Source: Bacillota bacterium
GTDB taxonomy: Bacteria; Bacillota; Limnochordia; Limnochordales; ZCTH02-B6
Direction of reading: 5' to 3'
Assembly (NCBI GenBank): GCA_003387805.1
Contig: QGSR01000135.1
Span: 1-5,632 of the forward strand
DNA length: 5,632 nucleotides
Positions 1 through 5,632 of this stretch are shown one piece after another (position 1 is the stretch's first letter; each line of letters starts with the position of its first letter). The notes beneath the pieces were generated by a model, which ran no database searches, had not been told where the DNA came from, and saw only the letters and a program-made list of their open reading frames with translations. Made by a program: the position numbers and the translations under genes.

Positions 1-4
1 CCCC

Positions 5-1264
5 ATGGCCACGCCGGCGGGGACGGTGCTGCATACGGAGCGGCTGTATCCGCCGGACCACATCCACGGCCGCCTGCCGCTGGACGGGCCGCTGCACGTC
101 CCGGGCCGCGCCTGGCGGCGCCTGCTCCCCGTCGTGCATGGATTTCCCATGGAAGACGCGGTCTTCGTGGACCTGGAAACGACGGGCCTCAGCCGCGGCG
201 CGGGCACGTACGCGTTCTTGATCGGCGTCGGCCGCTTCGCCGAAGGCCGCTTCCGGCTGCGCCAGTTTTTCCTGCGGGATTTTCACGAGGAGCCCGCGGT
301 CATGGCGGCGCTGGCGGCCGAGCTGGAAACGGCCCGCGCCCTGGTGACCTTCAACGGCCGCTCCTTCGACTGGCCGCTGCTGGAAACCCGGGCCGCCATG
401 AACCGCCTGCGCCTGCCGCGCCTGCCCCACCTGGACTTGCTGCACCCCGCCCGCCGGCTGTGGCAGGCCGCGCTGCCCAGCTGCAGCCTGTCCAGCCTGG
501 AGGAGGCCGTGCTGGGCTTGCACCGGGCCGACGACGTGCCCGGCGAGGAAATCCCGCAGCGCTGGTTCGACTTTCTGGAAACGGGCGACGCGGCGCCCCT
601 GGCCGCGGTCATCGTCCACAATAGGCTGGACATCCTGTCCATGGCCGCGCTGGCGGGCTACATGGGCCAGGCCGCGGCGTCGCCGCTGACCGCGGCGCCC
701 GGCGGGCGCCCGCTGACCGGCGCGGAGCTGCTGGCCGTGGGCCGGCTCCTGACGGAAAACGCCCGCAGCGAAGAGGACCTGCGCGAAGGCATCGCGTGCC
801 TGGCCGAAGCGCTGGAGCGGGACCTGCCCGCGCCGCTGCGCCGCGGCTGCTACCAGGCGCTGGCCCGGGCCCTGCGGCGGGCCGGCCGGGCCGAGGAAGC
901 CGCGGCGGTGCTGAAAGAAGCGGCCCGCAGCGACGGCGCCTCGCCCTGGGCCCACATCGAGCTGGCCAAGTATTACGAGCATCGCGCGCGGGACTTGGCC
1001 GCCGCCCGGGACTGGTCCCTGGAGGCGCTGGAGGTGGCCATGCGCCGCCGCACGCTGGGCGGCCTGCGGGCCGGCCAGCGGGCCACGTCGCCGGAGCTGC
1101 GTCCGGCGGATGACCGCGGCGCCGGGGTCCCCGCGTCGGCCCGCCCGGCGTCGGGCCCGGCCGGGTCCCGCCGGCCCCGGGAGCTGGACGTGGACGGCAT
1201 CGTGTACCGCATCCGGCGGCTGGAGCGCCGGCTGGGCCGGGAGCGCGCCTCAGGCGGCCGCTGA
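5..1264 (+). CDS. yprB: YprB-like DEDD exonuclease domain protein with TPR-like C-terminus (probably 5'-partial)
   Basis: This is a predicted cytoplasmic 3'-5' exonuclease of the YprB family (RNase H-like fold). In Bacillus the family member lies beside the helicase gene yprA; substrate and pathway are not established. Visible in the 419 residues: motif ExoI DLETTG with D56 and E58; ExoII FNGRSFDWP with D122; a conserved HLDLLHPARRLW at 142-153; and ExoIII HNRLD with H205 and D209, a DEDDh-like pattern. All acidic catalytic residues are present, so the enzyme looks intact. Residues 240-345 are helical TPR-like repeats (for example WAHIELAKYYEH at 315-326). A low-complexity stretch at 355-392 precedes a charged terminal helix, VYRIRRLERRLGRER. 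The ATG at 5 has only four bases upstream, so no ribosome site can be seen. The first residues (TPAGTVLHTERLYPPDHIHG) resemble an internal conserved segment of the family, as I recall it, so the true start probably lies before the window. Family call is confident; start is not. Confidence 0.9.
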   Translation: MATPAGTVLHTERLYPPDHIHGRLPLDGPLHVPGRAWRRLLPVVHGFPMEDAVFVDLETTGLSRGAGTYAFLIGVGRFAEGRFRLRQFFLRDFHEEPAVMAALAAELETARALVTFNGRSFDWPLLETRAAMNRLRLPRLPHLDLLHPARRLWQAALPSCSLSSLEEAVLGLHRADDVPGEEIPQRWFDFLETGDAAPLAAVIVHNRLDILSMAALAGYMGQAAASPLTAAPGGRPLTGAELLAVGRLLTENARSEEDLREGIACLAEALERDLPAPLRRGCYQALARALRRAGRAEEAAAVLKEAARSDGASPWAHIELAKYYEHRARDLAAARDWSLEALEVAMRRRTLGGLRAGQRATSPELRPADDRGAGVPASARPASGPAGSRRPRELDVDGIVYRIRRLERRLGRERASGGR

Positions 1265-1423
1265 TCTTGGGACATTCGTCACTGCAGGAAAATGTTGCCT
1301 GCGCGTCGAACATGACAGCACGCTCTCGCGGGGCGCCCGGGCCGGCCACGGCGCCGGGGTCCAGGCGCGGACGGTTTTCGGACTGTTCTGATGACCGTTC
1401 CGCCGCCCCCACATCGGCACGAG

Positions 1424-1430
1424 AAGGAGG
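1424..1430 (+). promoter_or_regulatory. Shine-Dalgarno site of the DoxX gene; decides the start codon
   Basis: A perfect AAGGAGG lies here. It is only 2 bases from the ATG at 1433 but 8 bases from the in-frame TTG at 1439, so spacing favours TTG as the real start. The upstream in-frame ATG at 1391 has no purine-rich site before it. Confidence 0.75.
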
Positions 1431-1438
1431 CGATGTCG

Positions 1439-1975
1439 TTGGCGACGGTCATTGAAGTTCCGGAAAACAAGCTGGCCCACGCGTTGTTCGGGACGACGAG
1501 ATTCGCCTGGCTCTGGCTCATCCTGCGGGTGTATCTGGGGTGGAGCTGGTTCCAGGCCGGCTGGGGCAAAGTCGGCAACCCCGCGTGGATGGAGACCGGC
1601 GCGGCGCTGCAGGGGTACTGGACCCGGGCCGTGCAGGTGGAGCCTTCGGCACCCATCGCCTTTGACTGGTACCGGGGCTTCATCCAGTTCCTGCTGGACG
1701 GCGGCCACTACACGTGGTTCGCGCCGCTGGTGGTCTGGGGTGAAATCCTGGTGGGCCTCGCCCTGATCCTGGGCGCCTTCACCGGCATCGCGGCGTTTTT
1801 CGGCGGGTTCATGAACTTCAACTTCATGATGGCCGGCACGGCCAGCACCAACCCGCTGCTGTACACTATCGCCATCTTGCTGATGCTGGCCTGGAAAGTG
1901 GCCGGCTACTACGGTCTCGACCGGTTCCTGCTGCCCCGCATCGGCACGCCCTGGGGCAAAGTCTCGACGCGCTAG
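1439..1975 (+). CDS. DoxX family membrane protein
   Basis: This is a small integral membrane protein of the DoxX/DoxD-like superfamily. Known relatives are a subunit of archaeal thiosulfate:quinone oxidoreductase and a mycobacterial membrane oxidoreductase partner; the role of this subtype is unknown. Counting from the TTG start (178 residues), there are four hydrophobic segments at about 22-45, 94-114, 115-132 and 139-163. The first carries the family signature RVYLGWSWFQAGWGKV. Other recognisable parts are DWYRGFIQFLLD at 76-87, WGEILVG at 100-106, GFMNFNFMMAGTASTNP at 123-139 and GLDRFLLPRIGTPW at 159-172. There is no signal peptide or cysteine pair, so redox chemistry would need a partner that is not encoded nearby. 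TTG at 1439 is chosen for its 8-base spacing from AAGGAGG; ATG at 1433 (two residues longer) is the alternative. A 174-base gap from the preceding gene suggests separate transcription, though no convincing promoter is visible. Confidence 0.9.
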   Translation: MATVIEVPENKLAHALFGTTRFAWLWLILRVYLGWSWFQAGWGKVGNPAWMETGAALQGYWTRAVQVEPSAPIAFDWYRGFIQFLLDGGHYTWFAPLVVWGEILVGLALILGAFTGIAAFFGGFMNFNFMMAGTASTNPLLYTIAILLMLAWKVAGYYGLDRFLLPRIGTPWGKVSTR

Positions 1976-1990
1976 GCGGCGCGTCCTCGC

Positions 1991-2086
1991 GGCCGCCCGG
2001 CGGCCTCCCGAACCAATCCGGGTCGCGGCGCATACAGTAGCTCCACGATACTACCCGGTCGGGAGGGAGGCCGTCCTCGGGCGGCC
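1991..2086 (+). other. long imperfect hairpin between the DoxX and TPR genes
   Basis: Hand pairing gives five stacked helices. 1991-1998 (GGCCGCCC) pairs with 2079-2086; 1999-2000 with 2075-2076; 2001-2004 (CGGC) with 2070-2073; 2005-2011 (CTCCCGA) with 2059-2065; and 2018-2023 (CCGGGT) with 2053-2058. Bulges are ACCAAT at 2012-2017, GGAG at 2066-2069, T at 2074 and TC at 2077-2078. A further AGTA/TACT pairing (2036-2039 with 2049-2052) can close the loop. About 27 base pairs in all, almost all G-C. No T-run follows on either strand, so it is not a standard intrinsic terminator. The purine tract GGGAGGGAGG (2061-2070) sits in the 3' arm. It could be a transcript-end or leader structure. Function unknown. 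Confidence 0.5.
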
Positions 2087-2094
2087 GTACGCCA

Positions 2095-4644
2095 TTGGAT
2101 CAGCTCGTTTCCCCGCGATTGAACGAACATGAGTCGGAAGGCGCCATGCTTCTGCGCCAGGCCCTGGCCCTCAACCCGCTGGGCGGCGGCCGCCGCAATG
2201 CGCTGCGGGCCGTGCGGCTGCTGGAGCAAGGGGCCGAAGCCGATCCGGACGATCCGATTTACCCGTACTGGTGCGGCGTCATTTACCGCTCCTTCGGGCT
2301 GTGGGAGAAGGCCGCCCACTACTTTCAGCAGGCCCTGGACCGGCGGCCGGACCACGGGCCGAGCCGGCTGGAGCTGGCGTGGGTGCACATGCAGTTCCGC
2401 GGCTTTGACCAAGCCCGGGCCGTCCTGGCCGACCTGCTCGCGGCCCCTGCGGGCGCGGACGCCGGCGGCGCGCCGGATCTGCGGCACGACTGGCGCCTTC
2501 ATCGCATGAAGGCCGTCCTGCTGCTGGAGCAGGGCCGGCCGCTGGAAGCGTTCGACGCGTATCCGCCCAATCCGCCGGAAGAGATCCACGTCACCCAGTG
2601 GTGGCGGGAGTACTTGTACATGGCCGAGGCGGCCGGGGGCCTGCGGGGCGCCGGCGGCAACGCGGCCGTGGTGCTTCGCCGCCTGGAGCAGCGCCGTTCC
2701 GAGCTGGAAATGCTCTTCGGCGCCGACGGCCGCCACGGAGCCGCCGCCGAGGAGCTGCATCAGTTCCGGGCCCTTTTGGCGCGGCTGGCGGCCGCAACCG
2801 GCGACGCGGACAAAACCAATGAGTACCGCGCCCTGGTGCCCCGTTCGTCCAGCGCCTACAAACCGATTCTGGACATGTCGCTGCGCCTGGCCGACGCCGC
2901 GGCCCGCAACGCGCTGCAGCAGGGCGATCTGGACAAAGCCATCCAGCTTTGGAACGAGGCGCTGGAGGAAGACCCCGACAACGCCTCCCGCCGCATCTGG
3001 CTGGTGCACGCGCTGTCCCGGCGGGCCGAGGAGCTCTGGGAAGCGGGCGACGCGGAAGGCGCCGTGGCCTTCTGGTCCGAAGCCCGCCGGCGGGACGTCA
3101 CCTCCCGCGAACTGCTGCACAACCTGGCCGTGGGCTGCGAGCGGCTGGGCCGCTGGGCCGACGCGAACAAATGCCGCGAAGCGCTGCTGCAGTCCTGGAG
3201 CGAGCCCGGGCGCGGCGGGGCCGGACAGCCCCGGCCCGCGGCCGATGCCGGCCGGGGCGCCGCATCCTCCCGCACCGAAGGAGAAGCCGCCCGCGGCGCC
3301 GACCGGGGCGCGCTGCTCTTGAGCATGGCCGAAAACGCCGTCCGGGCCGGCCAGCCCGCCGAAGCCCGGCGCCTGCTGGAGGCCGCGCGCGCCGCCATCG
3401 TCCCCAGCGCGGAGCTGCTGACCCGGGCGGGCCTGCTCTACGCGTCCCTGGGCGACGGCGACAAAGCGATGGAGGCGGCCTTGGGCGCGCTGGAGGTGCA
3501 GCCCGGCTACGACCCGGCCATCCAGTGCCTGGTGCACGCGACGCGCCTGCCGGGCGTGAAAGACGTGGCCGCGCTGAACGCCATGGCCCACGCGCTGCAG
3601 GCTGTTCCCGCCGGCAGCCCGGTGTTCCGCCACTGGCGCCGCCGCATGCTGGAATACGGCCGCCGGGCGCTGGAGACCGGCGCGGCCGACGACGCGATGG
3701 AAGCGTTCGCGTCGCTGCTGCTGGCCGACTCGGGCGACATCGACGCCTGGCTGTGGGCCGGGGCCGCCCACATGAAGCGGGGCAACGCCACCGGCGCCGA
3801 GGACTGCTTCGCCGAAGCCATCCGCCTGAATCCGGAGCGGGCCGAGACGTACATCGACCTGGGCGCGCGCTTCCTGGCCGAAGGCGACCGCGCCCAGGCC
3901 GAACGCTACTTCGAGCAGGCCGTCCAGGCCGCCCCTGGGCCGCCCACCCACGTCACCATCGGCGAGCTGTGCGCCCACATCGGCGTGCCGGATCTCGCGG
4001 AACACCACCTGCGGGCCGCCCTGACGGGCGACAAAGACGCGGAGCCGTTTCTCGTGCGGGCCATCTGCGGCCTGCTGGAGACGGGCAACGAAGAGCGGGT
4101 GCGGCCGTTCCTGGAGGAAGCCCACAAGATCGCGCCCGACGCGGTGCAGCTGCGCATCCTGGTGGCCGTGCAGCACCTGCGGCATCAGGAGTGGATGGAG
4201 GCCGACGAAAGCCTGCGGGAGGCTCTGCGGCTGGCCGAAGAACGCCAGGACGCGAAACTTCTCGAGCACGTCGCGTTTTTCCGGCAAGCCCTCATCTTGC
4301 TGCGCACCGTCGGAAAAATCGACGAGCGGGTCTTCCAGGCGCAAATCCGGGCTCTGCTGGAGCAGTGGCTGGCCGAAACCGCGGCCGGCGAGCCGCCCTC
4401 CGACGAGCTGACGGTGGAGCCCGTCGAAGCGCTGCTGGCCCGGGTGCCCGAGCCGGTGGACCGCCGGCCGGTGCCGCTGCCGCCGCCCGATGAGCACCCA
4501 GACGAGCCCGTCCCGGCCGGGACGGGCGCCGATGCCGGCGCCGCCCGACACGACGCCCCGGGGCCGTTCGCGCCCGCTCCGCTGGACCTGACGTTCTTCC
4601 TGGACCTCACGGTGCCGCCGGTGGGCCGGGCCGCGGCCCGCTGA
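2095..4644 (+). CDS. large tetratricopeptide-repeat (TPR) scaffold protein
   Basis: The product is up to 849 residues, soluble, with no signal peptide or membrane segment, so it is probably a cytoplasmic protein-binding scaffold; its partner is unknown. TPR-like helix pairs are visible at about 54-87, 90-118, 263-296, 299-331, 334-366, 408-437, 440-473, 549-582, 583-616, 648-682 and 683-715. The clearest are the adjacent pair starting IDAWLWAGAAHMKRGN and AETYIDLGARFLAEGD. A Gly/Ala/Arg-rich linker at about 369-404 splits the array into two halves. A Pro/Asp/Ala-rich tail from about 785 ends in a hydrophobic patch, DLTFFLDLTVPP, at 831-842. No catalytic domain is seen. The start is uncertain. 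TTG at 2095 is the first in-frame start after a stop at 2038 but has no well-placed ribosome site. ATG at 2146 (residue 18) has GGAAGG four bases upstream, and the 17 codons before it show weaker third-position G/C bias. The gene contains no TTA, CTA or TCA codon. The GNAT gene follows after 37 bases. Confidence 0.88.
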   Translation: MDQLVSPRLNEHESEGAMLLRQALALNPLGGGRRNALRAVRLLEQGAEADPDDPIYPYWCGVIYRSFGLWEKAAHYFQQALDRRPDHGPSRLELAWVHMQFRGFDQARAVLADLLAAPAGADAGGAPDLRHDWRLHRMKAVLLLEQGRPLEAFDAYPPNPPEEIHVTQWWREYLYMAEAAGGLRGAGGNAAVVLRRLEQRRSELEMLFGADGRHGAAAEELHQFRALLARLAAATGDADKTNEYRALVPRSSSAYKPILDMSLRLADAAARNALQQGDLDKAIQLWNEALEEDPDNASRRIWLVHALSRRAEELWEAGDAEGAVAFWSEARRRDVTSRELLHNLAVGCERLGRWADANKCREALLQSWSEPGRGGAGQPRPAADAGRGAASSRTEGEAARGADRGALLLSMAENAVRAGQPAEARRLLEAARAAIVPSAELLTRAGLLYASLGDGDKAMEAALGALEVQPGYDPAIQCLVHATRLPGVKDVAALNAMAHALQAVPAGSPVFRHWRRRMLEYGRRALETGAADDAMEAFASLLLADSGDIDAWLWAGAAHMKRGNATGAEDCFAEAIRLNPERAETYIDLGARFLAEGDRAQAERYFEQAVQAAPGPPTHVTIGELCAHIGVPDLAEHHLRAALTGDKDAEPFLVRAICGLLETGNEERVRPFLEEAHKIAPDAVQLRILVAVQHLRHQEWMEADESLREALRLAEERQDAKLLEHVAFFRQALILLRTVGKIDERVFQAQIRALLEQWLAETAAGEPPSDELTVEPVEALLARVPEPVDRRPVPLPPPDEHPDEPVPAGTGADAGAARHDAPGPFAPAPLDLTFFLDLTVPPVGRAAAR

Positions 4645-4667
4645 GGGCCAGCCGACTGATCGCGGAA

Positions 4668-4674
4668 AGAGGGG
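4668..4674 (+). promoter_or_regulatory. Shine-Dalgarno site of the acetyltransferase gene
   Basis: AGAGGGG lies seven bases before the GTG at 4682 and supports that non-ATG start. It lies inside the 37-base gap after the TPR stop codon, consistent with the two genes being translated from one message. Confidence 0.6.
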
Positions 4675-4681
4675 ACGCCCG

Positions 4682-5350
4682 GTGGCCGACGACAACCGCG
4701 TCGCCATCCGCACGGCCGGGCCGGACGACGCCGACGTCATCGCCGACATTACGCGGACCGCTTTCGGGCAGTTCGAGGGGCGGGTGTATCCGCCCTTTCG
4801 CGCCCACGCGCAGACGCCGGCCCACGTGCGGTGGGAAATGGAAGCTAAAGGATTCGTCTACGGACTGGCGCTGGTGGACGGCAGACCCGCGGGCCACGTG
4901 CGCTGGCGCCTGCGCCCCGGGTACATGCACGTGTCGCGCCTGGCCGTCCTGCCGGAATGCCGGGGCTTCGGCGTGGGCCGCCGCCTGATGGCCTGGGCGG
5001 AAGAGGAAGCCCGCCGGCGGCGGGTGCGCGTCCTGCGGGGAGAAGTGCGCACCGCGCTGACGGACGTGCTCAAGTACTACATGGACATGGGCTACCGGGT
5101 CATCGGCTACGCTTCGCTGCACGGGGTGCCCCGGTGCCTCACCTTGATCGAAAAGCGGCTTTCGTACCGGCGGCAGACGGCCCGGCCCGCTCGGCCCGAG
5201 CGCGAGGAGCGCACGGACGACGCCGCGGCCTCAGCGGCCGAGGAAGCCGCATGGGTGGACGAAGCCCGCATTTCACCCCGGCTGCTTCACCCGGCGCTGG
5301 CCAGGCTCATCGGACCCCCGGCCCAGCGTTCGAGAAGAAACCGCAGGTAA
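4682..5350 (+). CDS. GNAT family N-acetyltransferase
   Basis: This is a predicted acetyl-CoA-dependent N-acetyltransferase; the substrate cannot be told from sequence. Residues 7-160 form a single GNAT domain. The N-terminal strand and helix are VAIRTAGPDDADVIADITRT. The motif A strand and pyrophosphate-binding loop are VSRLAVLPECRGFGVGRR at 84-101, with R94-G-F-G-V-G matching the R/Q-x-x-G-x-G/A signature. LKYYMDMGYRVIGY at 130-143 is the usual motif B region with its conserved tyrosine. GTG at 4682 is chosen because AGAGGGG precedes it by seven bases. Typical single-domain members end near residue 160, but this product continues to 222 through an Arg/Ala/Glu-rich tail. The last ~21 residues overlap the end of the converging minus-strand gene and use codons rare in this window (AGG, AGA, AGA), so the tail may be a recent extension or an artefact. 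The TPR gene lies 37 bases upstream, suggesting co-transcription and a possible partnership (inference). Confidence 0.88.
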   Translation: MADDNRVAIRTAGPDDADVIADITRTAFGQFEGRVYPPFRAHAQTPAHVRWEMEAKGFVYGLALVDGRPAGHVRWRLRPGYMHVSRLAVLPECRGFGVGRRLMAWAEEEARRRRVRVLRGEVRTALTDVLKYYMDMGYRVIGYASLHGVPRCLTLIEKRLSYRRQTARPARPEREERTDDAAASAAEEAAWVDEARISPRLLHPALARLIGPPAQRSRRNRR

Positions 5351-5632
5351 ACGTCGGGGCGGCGCAAGGAAGCGGCGACGGCCCGCACCAGCACCGCTTT
5401 GGCCACGGGCAGCTCGGGCACGGGGCCGTCTTCGCCCAGCGCTTCCTCGAGCAGCGCCTCCAAGATGCCGCGCAGAACGGCGCCATCGCCGGGCGCCGGG
5501 CCCGGGCCGCCGGCGCACCGCGGCGGCCCACGCCCGGTAGGCCGCGGCGTCCGGAAACAAGGCGCGGGGCGGCCGCGCCGGCAAACGCAGCGCCGTCACC
5601 CACGCAACCAGGTCCGCCGCCTCCGGCTCGCC
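5287..5632 (-). CDS. C-terminal part of an unrecognised gene, reading frame broken near 5486-5512
   Basis: The family is not recognised. Reading leftward from the window edge, one frame gives protein-like sequence for about 40 codons (5632-5513), including ADLVAWVTALRLP and DAAAYRAWAAAVRR, with strong third-position G/C bias. Beyond that, this frame turns into Arg/Gly/Ala-rich shadow sequence. From 5490, a different frame gives GDGAVLRGILEALLEEALG, VAKAVLVRAVAASLRRP and DVYLRFLLERWAGGP, ending at a TGA at 5289-5287, again with good codon bias. The second frame is closed upstream by TGA at 5598-5596 and has no credible start with a ribosome site, so it is best read as the continuation of the first. 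One base must be skipped (or two added) in the GC palindrome around 5491-5515. The joined fragment is about 114 residues of mostly helical, soluble protein. Its N-terminus is outside the window. This is either a pseudogene or a sequence error. Confidence 0.6.

Noticed and set aside
1267..1296. Possible promoter with TTGGGA as -35 box and AATGTT or AAATGT as -10 box.
   Set aside because: The -35 matches four of six positions, but the -10 matches only two or three. The patch is merely less GC-rich than its surroundings.
1284..1302. Small inverted repeat GCAGG / CCTGC downstream of the exonuclease stop.
   Set aside because: It has only five base pairs and no T-run after it; too weak to call a terminator.
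1307..1323. CGAACATGACAGCACG as a LexA-type operator.
   Set aside because: Only the left half fits the CGAAC...GTTCG pattern; the right half does not.
1118..1362. GGCGCCGGGGTCC occurs at 1118-1130 and again at 1350-1362.
   Set aside because: A 13-base pure G/C/T match is weak evidence in DNA this GC-rich, and the flanks are not similar.
609..1412. A 267-codon minus-strand open frame across the exonuclease gene.
   Set aside because: The composition is almost entirely Arg, Pro, Gly and Ala, typical of an antisense shadow in GC-rich DNA, and it opposes a gene with intact catalytic motifs.
2047..2052. GATACT as a -10 box for the TPR gene.
   Set aside because: It matches four of six positions, but there is no acceptable -35 box 16-18 bases upstream, and it lies in the loop of the hairpin.
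1972..4749. A 925-codon open frame on the minus strand covering the whole TPR gene.
   Set aside because: It is exactly in register with the TPR codons, so it stays open simply because the TPR gene uses no TTA, CTA or TCA codon. Its product is rich in Arg, Gly, Gln and His with no recognisable domain, while the plus strand has clear TPR repeats.
5270..5295. Tandem near-copies of CGGG(G)TGAA on the minus strand.
   Set aside because: Too short and only two copies. They happen to provide the stop codons of two different frames, with no further structure.

Overview
This is a very GC-rich bacterial segment, with strong G/C preference at third codon positions in every real gene. It carries three complete plus-strand genes and one partial gene at each end. 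The mix of a YprB-type exonuclease with a helical-repeat tail, a thermophile-like DoxX membrane protein, strong AAGGAGG-type ribosome sites, and TTG or GTG starts suggests a high-GC Bacillota lineage (Limnochorda, Thermaerobacter or Symbiobacterium type). This placement is inferred from gene flavour, not from a marker gene.

Layout. (1) 5-1264 (+) encodes a YprB-like DEDD-fold exonuclease domain followed by TPR-like helices. Its N-terminus probably lies upstream of the window. (2) After a gap of about 170 bases, a DoxX-family four-helix membrane protein is encoded at about 1439-1975 (+), behind a strong Shine-Dalgarno. (3) The next gap holds a long imperfect hairpin (1991-2086). (4) 2095-4644 (+) encodes a large cytoplasmic TPR scaffold protein of up to 849 residues. 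(5) 37 bases later, a GTG-started GNAT acetyltransferase is encoded at 4682-5350 (+), probably in the same transcript. (6) From the right edge, a minus-strand gene runs in and ends at 5287. It converges on the acetyltransferase gene and overlaps it by 64 bases. Its coding signal jumps frame near 5486-5512, which means a real frameshift or a sequencing error in a GC palindrome.

The genes do not form an obvious pathway. The TPR and GNAT genes are the only pair with clear operon-like spacing. I found no RNA genes, CRISPR arrays, insertion sequences or attachment sites, and no convincing new multi-gene system. The points most worth following up are the split frame at the right edge, the long hairpin with a purine-rich Shine-Dalgarno-like tract in its 3' arm, and the unusual C-terminal tail of the acetyltransferase.
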